The translations under genes were made by a program, and so were the position numbers. A stretch of 64,000 nt of DNA from Pseudomonas versuta. GTDB lineage: Bacteria; Pseudomonadota; Gammaproteobacteria; Pseudomonadales; Pseudomonadaceae. The stretch is taken from positions 3,300,001 through 3,364,000 of the forward strand of contig NZ_CP012676.1 of the NCBI RefSeq assembly GCF_001294575.1. The letters run 5' to 3'. Positions 8,602 through 21,595 of the stretch are shown piece by piece (the stretch's first letter is position 1; every line of letters begins with the position of its first letter). The notes under the pieces are model-generated. The model did no database searches and had not been told where the DNA came from. It saw nothing but the letters and a program-made list of their open reading frames with translations.

Positions 8602-9858
8602 ATGACCACGGAAAAAGTGAAGTACGGCGTACATTCCGAAGCCGGAAAGCTGCATAAGGTTATGGTTTGCTCCCCGGGCCTGGCTCACCAGCGCCTGACT
8701 CCGAGCAACTGCGATGAACTGCTGTTTGATGACGTGTTGTGGGTCAACCAGGCCAAACGCGACCACTTCGATTTCGTCACCAAAATGCGCGATCGCGGCA
8801 TCGACGTTCTGGAAATGCACAACCTGCTGACAGACATCGTTGCCATGCCTGAAGCACTGGACTGGATCCTGGATCACAAAGTAACCCCCGATCAGGTTGG
8901 CGTCGGTCTGGTCAGTGAAGTCAAAGCCTGGATCAAGAGCCTGGAACCACGCCACATAGCCGAGTACCTGATCGGCGGCGTCTCTGCAGACGATCTGCCG
9001 GACAGCTTCGGTGGCAAAACCATCCAGATGTTCCGCGACTTCCTGGGCCATACCAGCTTTATCCTGCCACCTCTGCCCAACACACAATTCACCCGTGACA
9101 CCACCTGCTGGATCTACGGCGGCGTGACGCTGAACCCGATGTACTGGCCAGCCCGTCGTCAGGAAACCCTGCTGACCACGGCAATTTACAAATTCCACCC
9201 TGAATTCACCAACGCGGACTTCCAGATCTGGTACGGCGACCCGACCATTGACCACGGCAACGCCAGCCTTGAAGGCGGCGACGTGATGCCAATCGGCAAA
9301 GGTGTGGTCCTGATCGGCATGGGCGAGCGCTCTTCGCGTCAAGCCATCGGCCAACTGGCACAGAGCCTGTTCAAGAACAAAGCGGTAGAACGGGTCATCG
9401 TGGCGGGCCTGCCCAAGTCGCGGGCCGCGATGCACCTGGACACCGTGTTCAGCTTCTGCGACCGCGACCTGGTGACGATCTTCCCTGAAGTCGTCAACCA
9501 GATCGTCGCCTTCTCGCTGTACCCGGACGAAAGCAAAGCCGGCGGCATCGACGTGCGCCGTGAAGAAGCCAGCTTCCTCAATGTCGTGGCCAAGGCGCTT
9601 GACCTCAAGGCCCTGCGTGTTGTCGAAACCGGTGGCAATTCCTTTGCTGCCGAGCGCGAACAGTGGGATGACGGCAACAACGTAGTGGCTCTGGAGCCTG
9701 GTGTGGTGATCGGTTATGACCGCAACACCTACACCAACACTCTGCTGCGCAAGGCCGGTGTTGAAGTAATCACCATCAGCGCCTCCGAACTGGGGCGCGG
9801 CCGTGGCGGCGGCCACTGCATGACCTGCCCGATCGTACGCGACGCGATTGACTATTAA
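8602..9858 (+). CDS. arcA: Arginine deiminase
   Basis: Hydrolyses arginine to citrulline and ammonia, the first step of the pathway. The 418-residue length equals the P. aeruginosa enzyme. [23 protein letters not shown] at the N-terminus, [13 protein letters not shown], the His-rich ALEGGDV-like [11 protein letters not shown] and the C-terminal [10 protein letters not shown] with the catalytic Cys are all present. TTTGGAGGA is nine bases before the ATG at 8602, which rules out the in-frame ATG at 8593 that the GGAGG abuts. It lies 33 bp after arcD. Confidence 0.97.
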   Translation: MTTEKVKYGVHSEAGKLHKVMVCSPGLAHQRLTPSNCDELLFDDVLWVNQAKRDHFDFVTKMRDRGIDVLEMHNLLTDIVAMPEALDWILDHKVTPDQVGVGLVSEVKAWIKSLEPRHIAEYLIGGVSADDLPDSFGGKTIQMFRDFLGHTSFILPPLPNTQFTRDTTCWIYGGVTLNPMYWPARRQETLLTTAIYKFHPEFTNADFQIWYGDPTIDHGNASLEGGDVMPIGKGVVLIGMGERSSRQAIGQLAQSLFKNKAVERVIVAGLPKSRAAMHLDTVFSFCDRDLVTIFPEVVNQIVAFSLYPDESKAGGIDVRREEASFLNVVAKALDLKALRVVETGGNSFAAEREQWDDGNNVVALEPGVVIGYDRNTYTNTLLRKAGVEVITISASELGRGRGGGHCMTCPIVRDAIDY

Positions 9859-9935
9859 TTCATTCATTAGATTGCTTGCGCCCCACCCCACAAGGGACGG
9901 CGCAAGCCGGTTAACCAGAAACCCAGGAGATCCCC

Positions 9936-10946
9936 ATGGCGTTTAACATGAAAAACCGCAGCTTGCTCAGCCTGATGCACCACACTCCGCGTGAGCTGCA
10001 CTTTCTGCTGGATCTGTCCCGCGACCTCAAGCGCGCCAAGTACACCGGTACTGAAGAGCCCCATCTGAAAGGCAAAAACATTGCGCTGATTTTCGAAAAA
10101 ACTTCAACCCGCACCCGTTGTGCATTTGAAGTGGCCGCCCATGACCAGGGCGCGCACGTCACCTACATTGATCCGGTTTCTTCGCAAATCGGTCACAAAG
10201 AAAGCATGAAAGACACCGCCCGCGTTCTGGGCCGCATGTTTGATGCCATCGAATACCGTGGCTTTGCCCAGGAAATCGTCGAAGAACTGGCGAAATATGC
10301 AGGGGTACCGGTGTTCAACGGCCTGACCGCTGAATTCCACCCGACGCAAATGATCGCTGATGCGCTGACCATGCGTGAAAACAGCGACAAACCGCTGCAC
10401 AGCATCAGCTACGCGTACCTGGGCGATGCACGCAATAACATGGGTAACTCGCTGCTGATGATCGGTGCCAAGCTGGGTATGGACGTGCGGATCGGTGCAC
10501 CGAAAAGCCTGTGGCCAGAAGAGTCATTCGTGAAGCAGTGCAAGGAATTCGCCAAGGAAAGCGGCGCTAAAATCACCCTGACCGAAGACCCTAAAGCAGC
10601 AGTCAAGGGCGTGGACTTCATCCATACCGACGTATGGGTATCGATGGGCGAGCCGGTTGAAGCCTGGAACGAACGCATCAAGCTGCTGCTGCCGTATCAG
10701 GTCAATGCCGAGATGATCAAGGCGGCAGAAAATCCGCGCGTGAAATTCATGCACTGCCTGCCAGCGTTTCACAACTGTGAAACCAAGGTTGGCAAGGACG
10801 TGGCCGAGCACCATCCAAACCTGAAAAACGGCATTGAAGTGACTGAGGAAGTGTTTGAGTCCCCGGTGAACATCGCCTTTGAGCAAGCAGAAAACCGCAT
10901 GCACACCATCAAGGCAATCCTGGTCGCAGCGCTGGCTGACATCTAA
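9936..10946 (+). CDS. arcB: Ornithine carbamoyltransferase, catabolic
   Basis: Phosphorolyses citrulline to ornithine and carbamoyl phosphate. The protein has 336 residues, as in the catabolic enzyme of P. aeruginosa. [15 protein letters not shown] is the carbamoyl-phosphate loop (STRT), [10 protein letters not shown] and MHCLPAFH are the ornithine/carbamoyl motifs. AGGAG precedes the ATG. Position between arcA and arcC assigns it to the catabolic and not the biosynthetic (ArgF) role. Confidence 0.96.
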   Translation: MAFNMKNRSLLSLMHHTPRELHFLLDLSRDLKRAKYTGTEEPHLKGKNIALIFEKTSTRTRCAFEVAAHDQGAHVTYIDPVSSQIGHKESMKDTARVLGRMFDAIEYRGFAQEIVEELAKYAGVPVFNGLTAEFHPTQMIADALTMRENSDKPLHSISYAYLGDARNNMGNSLLMIGAKLGMDVRIGAPKSLWPEESFVKQCKEFAKESGAKITLTEDPKAAVKGVDFIHTDVWVSMGEPVEAWNERIKLLLPYQVNAEMIKAAENPRVKFMHCLPAFHNCETKVGKDVAEHHPNLKNGIEVTEEVFESPVNIAFEQAENRMHTIKAILVAALADI

Positions 10947-10960
10947 GGCCCGCGGGTTTC

Positions 10961-11047
10961 GTGTGGGAGCCGGCTTGCCGGCGATGACATCACCCCGGAT
11001 CAGGACTCCGACCGGGGCGTCTGCATCGCGAGCAAGCCCGGCTTCTG
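10961..11047. repeat. REP-type element between arcB and arcC
   Basis: GTGGGAGCCGGCTTGCCGGCGAT at 10963 is followed about 40 bases later by a diverged inverse copy, ATCGCGAGCAAGCCCGGCTTCTGCGG. An internal CCCCGG-CCGGGG pair lies between them. The element sits inside the arc operon and may shape the stability of its mRNA segments. Confidence 0.65.
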
Positions 11048-11089
11048 CGGGACTCAAGTCGCTCCCCGCTTTTTATAAGGACACTTTTT

Positions 11090-12019
11090 ATGCGTATCGT
11101 CGTAGCACTGGGCGGTAACGCCCTCTTGCGTCGCGGTCAGCCCATGACTGCAGAAAACCAGCGCGAAAACATCCAGACCGCAGCTCAGCAAATCGCCCTC
11201 ATCGCCCCCGGTAACGAACTGGTGGTGGCCCACGGCAATGGCCCGCAAGTCGGCCTGCTGTCGCTGCAAGCGGCTTCCTACTCCGCCGTCGATCCTTACC
11301 CGCTGGATGTGCTGGGTGCTGAAAGCGAAGGCATGATCGGTTACATGATTGAGCAGGAACTGGGCAACGTATTGCCCAAGGAAACACCACTTGCCACCTT
11401 GCTGACCCAAGTCCAGGTCGACCCAAAAGACCCGGCTTTCAAGAACCCGACCAAGCCGATTGGCCCGGTTTACAGCAAGGCCGAAGCTGAAAGCCTGGCC
11501 GCGGAAAAAGGCTGGAGCATCGCCCCGGACGGTGACAAGTTCCGGCGTGTGGTCGCCAGCCCCAAACCCATGCGCATCTTCGAGATCCGCCCGATCAAAT
11601 GGATGCTCGAAAAAGGCACCACCGTCATTTGTGCGGGCGGAGGCGGCATTCCAACCATGTATGGCGAAGACGGCAAACTCAAGGGCATCGAGGCTGTTAT
11701 CGACAAGGACTTGTGTTCGTCGCTACTGGCGCAGGAACTCAAAAGTGACTTGCTGGTGATTGCCACTGACGTTGTCGCGGCCTTTATTGACTGGGGCAAG
11801 CCTACGCAAAAAGCTATCGCCCAGGCGCATCCGGACGAACTGGAAAAGCTCGGCTTCGCCAATGGCTCCATGGGGCCCAAAGTCCAGGCGGCTTGCGAGT
11901 TTGCCCGCAATACCGGCAAGACCGCGGTCATCGGCGCGCTGGCGGATATTGAAGCTATTGTTCAGGGCAAAGCCGGTACCCGTGTCAGCACTGAAAAGCC
12001 TGGCATCAGCTACTTTTGA
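11090..12019 (+). CDS. arcC: Carbamate kinase
   Basis: Transfers phosphate from carbamoyl phosphate to ADP, giving the ATP yield of the arginine deiminase pathway. It has 309 residues of the amino-acid kinase fold: N-terminal [27 protein letters not shown], and the [11 protein letters not shown] nucleotide-site loop. AAGGACA lies ahead of the ATG. It is the last gene of arcDABC; a hairpin follows six bases after its stop. Confidence 0.96.
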   Translation: MRIVVALGGNALLRRGQPMTAENQRENIQTAAQQIALIAPGNELVVAHGNGPQVGLLSLQAASYSAVDPYPLDVLGAESEGMIGYMIEQELGNVLPKETPLATLLTQVQVDPKDPAFKNPTKPIGPVYSKAEAESLAAEKGWSIAPDGDKFRRVVASPKPMRIFEIRPIKWMLEKGTTVICAGGGGIPTMYGEDGKLKGIEAVIDKDLCSSLLAQELKSDLLVIATDVVAAFIDWGKPTQKAIAQAHPDELEKLGFANGSMGPKVQAACEFARNTGKTAVIGALADIEAIVQGKAGTRVSTEKPGISYF

Positions 12020-12024
12020 ACCAT

Positions 12025-12048
12025 AGGGCAGACCTCGCGGTCTGCCCT
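12025..12048 (+). terminator. Terminator of arcDABC
   Basis: AGGGCAGACC and GGTCTGCCCT form a 10-bp perfect stem with a 4-base loop, followed by TT. Placed directly after the arcC stop; the T run is short. Confidence 0.7.
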
Positions 12049-12076
12049 TTATCCCCAAGCATTCAGGAGTTGCCCT

Positions 12077-12436
12077 ATGGCCTCGTTCGAACCCGGTCAC
12101 CTGCATATCCATCGTGAGCCCCTGCAACCGGGTGACTTCGGGTATGACATCAAGATCGATTACCAGGTCGTTCAAGATCCCAAGGAAGGCAAGTCGATGC
12201 AGTTCGACATGCACGGCCAGATCAACCAAAAGGATTTCAAGGAGTCGTTCACCCTGCCCAAGGACAAGTGGTTCGACTTCGCCAGGGTGGCCTTCAAGAT
12301 TGCCGTGGACCACGGCATACCCAGCACGGCCAACATCCTGTCGATGCACAAGTATTACGACCTGATGTTCAAGGACGTGCGCCAGCAGCTCGACGTGCAA
12401 CTTGGCGACCCGGTCAAGCCCGAACACCTCGAATAA
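12077..12436 (+). CDS. DUF5064 family protein
   Basis: A 119-residue soluble protein beginning MASFEPGHLHIHREPLQPGDFG, with charged, beta-rich sequence and no signal peptide or membrane segment. It matches what is annotated as DUF5064 in pseudomonads; no function is known. AGGAG lies seven bases before the ATG. It stands alone between the arc operon terminator and gcsR. Confidence 0.75.
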   Translation: MASFEPGHLHIHREPLQPGDFGYDIKIDYQVVQDPKEGKSMQFDMHGQINQKDFKESFTLPKDKWFDFARVAFKIAVDHGIPSTANILSMHKYYDLMFKDVRQQLDVQLGDPVKPEHLE

Positions 12437-12450
12437 CCCGAGTACTTTAA

Positions 12451-12521
12451 TCGCCGGCAAGCCGGCTCCCACAAGGTTTGTTATCGGCATCAATGTTGTG
12501 GGCGCCGGCTTGCCGGCGATA
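12451..12521. repeat. REP inverted pair (GCCGGC family)
   Basis: TCGCCGGCAAGCCGGCTCC at 12451 and GGCGCCGGCTTGCCGGCGA near 12501-12519 are inverse copies separated by about 30 bases. This is the commonest REP form in fluorescens-group pseudomonads and lies in the gap before gcsR. Confidence 0.8.
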
Positions 12522-12612
12522 CAGCCAATGTCTCCCCGCCCTGCGATTTCACCAATATCCCGCGCCAAGGCATACTGGCCGCTTCTGCTGGCCAAAAGTG
12601 CTCACTGCTCCC

Positions 12613-14121
12613 ATGCGTATCCATGTCAGTTTTATCGACCGAGTCGGCATCACCCAGGAAGTTCTGGCGTTGCTCGGCGGGCGCAACCTCAACCTGGATG
12701 CGGTGGAAATGGTCCCGCCCAACGTGTATATCGACGCCCCGACCCTGAGCCCGCAAGTGCTCGACGAGTTGCGCGAGGCGCTGTTCAAGGTCAATGGCGT
12801 ACAGACGGTGACGGTGGTCGACATCCTTCCCGGTCAACGCCGCCATCTGCAACTTGACGCTCTGCTCGCAGCCATGACCGACCCGGTACTGGCTCTGGAC
12901 AGCGCGGGCCACGTACTGCTGGCCAACCCGGCGCTGGTTGCCCTGTATGGGCATGAACCCACCGGTGAAAGTATCGGCGAACTGTTCAGTGACCCGGGGT
13001 TGCTCGATGTATTGCTGGAGCACGGCTTCCGCCTGCCATTGCGCGAAGTCACCCTCAACGGCCACCCGCTGATGCTCGACGCCACACCGATCACCGATGC
13101 CGGCGCCCTGCTGACCCTGTATCAACCGAGCCGCATCGGTGAACGCCTGGCCGCGCTGCATCACGACCACGCAGAAGGCTTTGACGCGCTGCTCGGCGAC
13201 TCCCCTGCCATTCGTACCCTCAAGGCCCGGGCGCAGCGTGTAGCAGCACTGGATGCGCCATTATTGATCCAGGGCGAGACCGGTACCGGTAAAGAACTGG
13301 TCGCGCGCGCCTGCCATGCCATCAGCGACCGTTTTGGCGCCCCCTTTTTGGCCTTGAACTGTGCGGCACTCCCGGAGAACCTGGCCGAGAGTGAACTGTT
13401 CGGTTATGCCCCTGGCGCCTTCACCGGTGCCCAGCGCGGGGGTAAACCGGGGCTGATGGAACTGGCCAACCATGGCACGGTGTTCCTCGACGAAATCGCG
13501 GAAATGTCGCCTTACCTGCAAGCCAAGCTGCTGCGCTTTCTGAATGACGGCAGCTTCCGCCGGGTAGGCGGCGAACGCGAGGTCAAGGTCAATGTGCGGA
13601 TCCTCAGCGCTACCCACCGCAACCTCGAAAAAATGGTCAACGAGGGTTCTTTTCGCGAGGACCTGTTCTATCGCCTGAACGTGCTTAATATCGAAGTGCC
13701 GCCACTGCGCGAGCGCGGCCAGGACATTTTGTTGCTGGCACGCACCTTTATGCAGCAGGCCTGCACTCAGATTCAGCGCCCCGTGTGCCGCCTGGCACCC
13801 GGCACCTATCCGGCGCTGCTGGGTAATCGCTGGCCCGGTAACGTGCGGCAATTGCAGAACGTGATCTTTCGTGCCGCAGCAATCTGCGAAAGCACCCTGG
13901 TCGACATTGGCGACCTGGACATTGCCGGTACCTCGGTTGCACGCCAAAGCGACGGCGAGGTTGAAACCCTGGAGCATGCGGTCGAAACCTTCGAGAAAGC
14001 CCTGCTCGAAAAGCTGTATGTCAGCTACCCCTCGACCCGCCAGCTGGCCAGCCGTCTGCAAACCAGCCATACCGCCATTGCCCACCGCCTGCGCAAGTAT
14101 GGAATCCGCGGCAAGGCCTGA
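12613..14121 (+). CDS. gcsR: TyrR-like sigma-54 activator of the glycine cleavage operon
   Basis: A 502-residue enhancer-binding protein. Order: ACT ligand domain (1-70, MRIHVSFIDRVGITQEVLAL), PAS domain (80-180, DPVLALDSAGHVLLANPALV), AAA+ domain (195-420) with Walker A GETGTGKE, the sigma-54-contacting GAFTGA loop, and Walker B VFLDEI, then a C-terminal helix-turn-helix (RQLASRLQTSHTAIAHRLRK). In P. aeruginosa the homologue GcsR senses glycine and turns on gcvH2-gcvP2-sdaA-gcvT2. The same genes follow here behind a sigma-54 promoter. The ATG at 12613 gives the proper ACT start, though no strong ribosome site precedes it. Confidence 0.92.
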   Translation: MRIHVSFIDRVGITQEVLALLGGRNLNLDAVEMVPPNVYIDAPTLSPQVLDELREALFKVNGVQTVTVVDILPGQRRHLQLDALLAAMTDPVLALDSAGHVLLANPALVALYGHEPTGESIGELFSDPGLLDVLLEHGFRLPLREVTLNGHPLMLDATPITDAGALLTLYQPSRIGERLAALHHDHAEGFDALLGDSPAIRTLKARAQRVAALDAPLLIQGETGTGKELVARACHAISDRFGAPFLALNCAALPENLAESELFGYAPGAFTGAQRGGKPGLMELANHGTVFLDEIAEMSPYLQAKLLRFLNDGSFRRVGGEREVKVNVRILSATHRNLEKMVNEGSFREDLFYRLNVLNIEVPPLRERGQDILLLARTFMQQACTQIQRPVCRLAPGTYPALLGNRWPGNVRQLQNVIFRAAAICESTLVDIGDLDIAGTSVARQSDGEVETLEHAVETFEKALLEKLYVSYPSTRQLASRLQTSHTAIAHRLRKYGIRGKA

Positions 14122-14147
14122 CCTGCTTCAGCTCCCATGAAGCTACC

Positions 14148-14182
14148 GTATCGAAATCATTCCACTGGATCGATTTCGATAC
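14148..14182. promoter_or_regulatory. 35-bp near-perfect palindrome upstream of gcvH
   Basis: GTATCGAAATC and GATTTCGATAC are perfect 11-bp arms; inside, TCCA-C-TGGA continues the symmetry about the same centre, with only two mismatched pairs. It starts 26 bases after the gcsR stop. It lacks a T run, so it may be a protein-binding site and not a terminator. Confidence 0.6.
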
Positions 14183-14245
14183 ACTCCCTTCAGCCCCATG
14201 CTGTGCAAGGCCATGATCCTCATAGCTTTTTTTCCAGCCTCCGGA

Positions 14246-14265
14246 CTGTAGTGATTTCGCTACAG
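14246..14265. promoter_or_regulatory. Candidate GcsR (TyrR-type) box
   Basis: CTGTAG-N8-CTACAG contains TGTA-N10-TACA, the spacing of the TyrR box (TGTAAA-N6-TTTACA). It lies about 80 bp before the -24/-12 promoter, a normal place for an enhancer-binding protein site. Confidence 0.65.
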
Positions 14266-14296
14266 ATCAGTTTTCAATCTGCGCTCTAGAAACTTT

Positions 14297-14309
14297 CAAG
14301 GCGTTGATA
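14297..14309 (-). promoter_or_regulatory. IHF site
   Basis: CAAGGCGTTGATA fits YAANNNNTTGATW, the reverse of the IHF consensus, at every fixed position. It lies between the TyrR-type box and the sigma-54 promoter, where IHF bending brings activator and polymerase together. Confidence 0.7.
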
Positions 14310-14328
14310 AATATAGATATTTTTAAAC

Positions 14329-14344
14329 TGGCAGCCATTTTGCA
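14329..14344 (+). promoter_or_regulatory. Sigma-54 (-24/-12) promoter of gcvH
   Basis: TGGCAGCCATTTTGCA has GG and GC exactly 10 bases apart and matches TGGCAC-N5-TTGCA closely. Transcription should begin near 14355, giving a leader of about 65 bases before gcvH. It agrees with the upstream regulator being a sigma-54 activator. Confidence 0.85.
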
Positions 14345-14421
14345 GTGATCTCCTCAATAAGCTCGACCTGCACGAGCATTAACCTGTGACCACCAGACAT
14401 GTCTGGCCCTGAGGAGTTTGC

Positions 14422-14805
14422 ATGAGCCAATTGCGTTTTACTGAAGACCACGAATGGCTACGCGCCGAAGCTGACGGCAGCGTGACCGTGGGTATCACCG
14501 CGTTTGCGCAAAACGCTCTGGGGGATGTGGTGTTTGTCCAGCTGCCCGAGTTGCAGTCATACGACAAAGGCGCAGAAGCCGCCACCGTTGAGTCGGTCAA
14601 GGCGGCCAGCGGCGTCTACATGCCACTGGACGGTGAAGTGCTCGAAGTAAACCCGGCGCTCGAAGACAGCCCGGAACTGGTTAACGAAGACCCACTGGGG
14701 CAAGGCTGGTTCTTCCGTTTCAAGCCTGCTGATGCGAACGCCGTCGACAAGCTGCTGGATCAAGATGCCTACGACCGCCTGATCAAAGCTCAAGACGACA
14801 ACTGA
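14422..14805 (+). CDS. gcvH: Glycine cleavage system H protein
   Basis: Lipoyl carrier that shuttles the aminomethyl group between P, T and L proteins. It has 127 residues. The lipoylated lysine is in [14 protein letters not shown], and [13 protein letters not shown] is the conserved strand before it. GAGGAG lies before the ATG. It opens the GcsR-controlled operon gcvH-gcvP-sdaA-gcvT. The number of gcv sets elsewhere in the genome cannot be judged here. Confidence 0.96.
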   Translation: MSQLRFTEDHEWLRAEADGSVTVGITAFAQNALGDVVFVQLPELQSYDKGAEAATVESVKAASGVYMPLDGEVLEVNPALEDSPELVNEDPLGQGWFFRFKPADANAVDKLLDQDAYDRLIKAQDDN

Positions 14806-14815
14806 GGAGCCTGCC

Positions 14816-17674
<2,859 letters not shown>

Positions 17675-17686
17675 ACACCCAATAAA

Positions 17687-17756
17687 CCTGTAGGAGCGAG
17701 CTTGCTCGCGAGCTGTTACGCAACGAGAAGCTCGCGAGCAAGCTCGCTCCTACAGG
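17687..17756. repeat. REP doublet (REPIN-like) between gcvP and sdaA
   Basis: CCTGTAGGAGCGAGCTTGCT (17687 on) is repeated exactly in inverse at the right end, with arms of about 28 bases, CTCGCGAGC cores and a 14-base centre. A second copy of the same family lies at 63335. The hairpin is inside an operon. Confidence 0.88.
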
Positions 17757-17799
17757 GATGTTTTTTTGCCAACAAACCTATAAGAAACCGGAGAACCCC

Positions 17800-19176
<1,377 letters not shown>

Positions 19177-19193
19177 TTTTCAAGGAGTCACGA

Positions 19194-20324
19194 ATGTCCA
19201 CCGAACAACTGCTTAAAACCCCGCTGCACGCACTGCACCTTGAACTCGGTGCCCGCATGGTGCCATTCGCCGGTTATGACATGCCGGTGCAATACCCGTT
19301 GGGCGTGATGAAAGAACATCAACATACCCGTGAACACGCCGGGTTGTTCGATGTGTCGCACATGGGGCAAATTCGTTTGAGCGGCACTGATGCGGCCAGG
19401 GCACTGGAAGCTCTGGTACCGGTAGACATCATCGACCTGCCGGTTGGCATGCAGCGCTATGCCATGTTCACCAATGAACAAGGCGGCATCCTGGACGATC
19501 TGATGGTTGCCAATCTGGGTAATGACCAGCTGTTTCTGGTGGTCAACGCGGCCTGCAAGGACCAGGACCTGGCGCATCTGCGCAAGCACCTGGGCGCACA
19601 TTGCAGTATAGAGCCGCTGTTTGAAGAGCGCGCCTTGCTCGCGCTGCAAGGTCCGGCCGCCGTGACTGTGCTGCAACGTCTGGCGCCAGAAGTGGCAAAA
19701 ATGACCTTTATGCAATTTGCCCCTGTCACGCTTCTGGGAGTCGAATGCTACGTCAGTCGTTCGGGTTACACCGGAGAAGACGGCTTTGAAATTTCGGTTC
19801 CGGCAGAACACGCAGAAACTCTGGCACGCCGTCTGCTCGCCGAGCCAGAGGTACAGGCCATTGGCCTTGGCGCACGAGATTCCCTGCGTCTGGAAGCCGG
19901 CCTGTGCCTGTACGGGCATGACATGAACGAAAACACCACGCCGATTGAGGCCAGCCTGCTCTGGGCGATCTCGAAAACCCGTCGCGCCGACGGTCTGCGG
20001 GCCGGCGGTTTCCCCGGTGCCGACGTCATTTTCGCCCAGCAGCAAAACGGTGTAGCGCGCAAGCGTGTGGGCCTGCTGCCCCAAGAGCGCACCCCGGTAC
20101 GTGAAGGCGCTGAAATCGTTGACGCCGAAGGTACGGTCATCGGCACTGTGTGCAGCGGCGGTTTTGGGCCGACACTGGGCGCACCTCTGGCAATGGGCTA
20201 CTTGGATACAGCATTTACACCGCTGGACTCTGAGGTGTGGGCAATCGTGCGCGGTAAACGTGTACCGCTGAAAGTGTCGAAGTTGCCATTTGTTCCACAG
20301 CGTTATTATCGCGGCCACGTCTAA
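19194..20324 (+). CDS. gcvT: Glycine cleavage system T protein (aminomethyltransferase)
   Basis: Moves the aminomethyl carbon to tetrahydrofolate and frees ammonia. It has 376 residues with LGARMVPFAGYDMPVQYP, HTREHAGLFDVSHMGQI, the folate-site GYTGEDGFEI and LRLEAGLCLYGHDM. AAGGAG lies before the ATG at 19194, which is 17 bases after sdaA. It closes the operon gcvH-gcvP-sdaA-gcvT; no lpd or glyA gene is present here. Confidence 0.96.
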   Translation: MSTEQLLKTPLHALHLELGARMVPFAGYDMPVQYPLGVMKEHQHTREHAGLFDVSHMGQIRLSGTDAARALEALVPVDIIDLPVGMQRYAMFTNEQGGILDDLMVANLGNDQLFLVVNAACKDQDLAHLRKHLGAHCSIEPLFEERALLALQGPAAVTVLQRLAPEVAKMTFMQFAPVTLLGVECYVSRSGYTGEDGFEISVPAEHAETLARRLLAEPEVQAIGLGARDSLRLEAGLCLYGHDMNENTTPIEASLLWAISKTRRADGLRAGGFPGADVIFAQQQNGVARKRVGLLPQERTPVREGAEIVDAEGTVIGTVCSGGFGPTLGAPLAMGYLDTAFTPLDSEVWAIVRGKRVPLKVSKLPFVPQRYYRGHV

Positions 20325-20704
20325 AGCTAATTAATACAGTTGCATGCTCACGTGACATACGTGCCATGCAACTGCCACAAAACAGTGCAAACTTTCGATA
20401 GCGAAAACACAGTTACAAACATGAGCACAATTGAACCCCGCTATGATGAATAACCTTTAAAACCCGCCCCGAAAAACATTGCAAACCAGACGGGGCGCGG
20501 CCTGTAAGAGGGGCTTGTATTTTCATTTACGGTTTCGTAAAGTTTGCCCACTGTGTTTGCATGGGTCGCTGGAATCGTGACCTGGGCAGTAGCTTAATGT
20601 TTGCTACAACCCGTTCTGCGTCTCTTACTTTCCTGCAACCCAGCACCAGTCCTCTTTAAATACAAAGAGGCTGTCATTAATTGTTAGCGTCAAGGAATTA
20701 AGAA
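20325..20704. other. gcvT-csp intergenic region
   Basis: Holds the long hairpin at 20337-20374 and, presumably, the promoter and long leader typical of cold-shock genes. I could not fix a promoter with confidence. A T-rich stretch near 20515-20550 (TTGTATTTTCATTTACGG) is a candidate. No open reading frame of note. Confidence 0.4.
20337..20374 (+). repeat. Strong two-part hairpin after gcvT
   Basis: CAGTTGCATG and CATGCAACTG are perfect arms; inside them CACGT and ACGTG pair over a 5-base loop. It begins 12 bases after gcvT and has no T run. It may stabilise the 3' end of the mRNA or act as a protein site. Confidence 0.6.
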
Positions 20705-20917
20705 ATGTCCCAACGTCAGAGCGGTACCGTAAAGTGGTTTAACGACGAGAAAGGTTTTGGTTTCATTACTCCGGAAAGCGGTCCGGACCTGTTTGTGCAC
20801 TTTCGCGCTATTCAGGGCAATGGCTTCAAGAGCTTGAAAGAAGGCCAGAAAGTGACCTTCATTGCAGTCCAGGGCCAAAAAGGCCTGCAGGCTGACGAAG
20901 TGCAAGCCGAAGGCTAA
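20705..20917 (+). CDS. Cold-shock domain protein (CspA/CapB family)
   Basis: A 70-residue single cold-shock domain that binds single-stranded RNA and DNA. RNP1 is KGFGFI and RNP2 is DLFVHF; the start [13 protein letters not shown] is diagnostic. AAGGAATTAAG lies before the ATG, after a long untranslated leader. A clean terminator follows. Whether it is cold-induced or constitutive cannot be told from sequence. Confidence 0.95.
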   Translation: MSQRQSGTVKWFNDEKGFGFITPESGPDLFVHFRAIQGNGFKSLKEGQKVTFIAVQGQKGLQADEVQAEG

Positions 20918-20932
20918 GCATTCTCGCGTTGA

Positions 20933-20966
20933 AAAGCCTCTGATGCTGACATCAGAGGCTTTTTTA
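20933..20966 (+). terminator. Rho-independent terminator of the cold-shock gene
   Basis: AAAGCCTCTGAT pairs with ATCAGAGGCTTT over a 6-base loop, followed by TTTT. It sits 16 bases after the stop. Confidence 0.93.
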
Positions 20967-21013
20967 TTGGTGTAATTCCGTAAGATGGCGGTTTTCCTTC
21001 ACGAGACCCTGCC

Positions 21014-21502
21014 ATGTCGAAACAACCACTTAGCCCTCAAGGCGACTTTCCCGCCGTTGGCCTGGGGCGCCGCCTGGCAGCTATGTTTTATGATTTTTTG
21101 CTGTGCACGGCCCTGCTTATTGTCACCACGTTCATCTACAAACTGATCATGATGAGCTTTATCGGCGAAGCCAAGATGCGGGCGTTGTCCGAGTCGGGGG
21201 CATTGGATGGCGACCCGCTGCTCTCAACCATTTTGTTTTTTGTACTGTTCGGCTTCTTTGCGAAGTTCTGGACCCACTCCGGGCAAACCCTGGGCATGCA
21301 GGTCTGGGGCATACGGGTACAGAATGCCGATGGCACCGCAATCAGCCTGTGGCAGGCTCTGCTGCGCTTTATCGTCTCCATCGGCTCCTGGCTGTGCCTG
21401 GGGCTCGGGTTTGTCTGGTCGATATTCGACAAGCACAACCGCACCTGGCACGACATGTACTCCAGTAGCCAGCTGGTACGCATTCCCAAGCCGAAGAAAT
21501 AA
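21014..21502 (+). CDS. RDD family membrane protein
   Basis: A 162-residue inner-membrane protein. The RDD motif is in GLGRRLAAMFYDFLLCTALL, and FWTHSGQTLGMQVWGIRV plus FDKHNRTWHDMYS are the other conserved family segments. Three hydrophobic segments are visible. Molecular function is not established for this family; some members help ion homeostasis. It is convergent with mucD and shares a bidirectional terminator with it. Confidence 0.88.
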   Translation: MSKQPLSPQGDFPAVGLGRRLAAMFYDFLLCTALLIVTTFIYKLIMMSFIGEAKMRALSESGALDGDPLLSTILFFVLFGFFAKFWTHSGQTLGMQVWGIRVQNADGTAISLWQALLRFIVSIGSWLCLGLGFVWSIFDKHNRTWHDMYSSSQLVRIPKPKK

Positions 21503-21506
21503 AAAA

Positions 21507-21537
21507 AGCCCGTATCTCTCGATACGGGCTTTTTTTA
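21507..21537. terminator. Bidirectional terminator between RDD gene and mucD
   Basis: AGCCCGTATC and GATACGGGCT form a 10-bp stem around TCTC, with seven A before and seven T after. It can stop both convergent transcripts. Confidence 0.95.
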
Positions 21538-21556
21538 TTACCGGGAGACATCAGAG

Positions 21557-21582
21557 CTGCAGGAGCACGCGTGCGCCTGCAG
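21557..21582. repeat. Second palindrome downstream of mucD
   Basis: CTGCAGG-A-GCACGCGTGC-G-CCTGCAG is symmetrical except one pair. It lies 14 bases after the mucD stop on the complementary strand and may be a transcript-end hairpin. Confidence 0.5.
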
Positions 21583-21595
21583 TTCAGCTGCGCCC

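Noticed and set aside
8413..9891. 492-codon open frame antisense to arcA
   Set aside because: Shadow of arcA; no motif and no ribosome site.
13261..14085. 274-codon open frame antisense to gcsR
   Set aside because: Mirror of the AAA+ domain coding sequence; no recognisable protein.
14148..14182. Terminator of gcsR
   Set aside because: Strong symmetry, but no T run after it.
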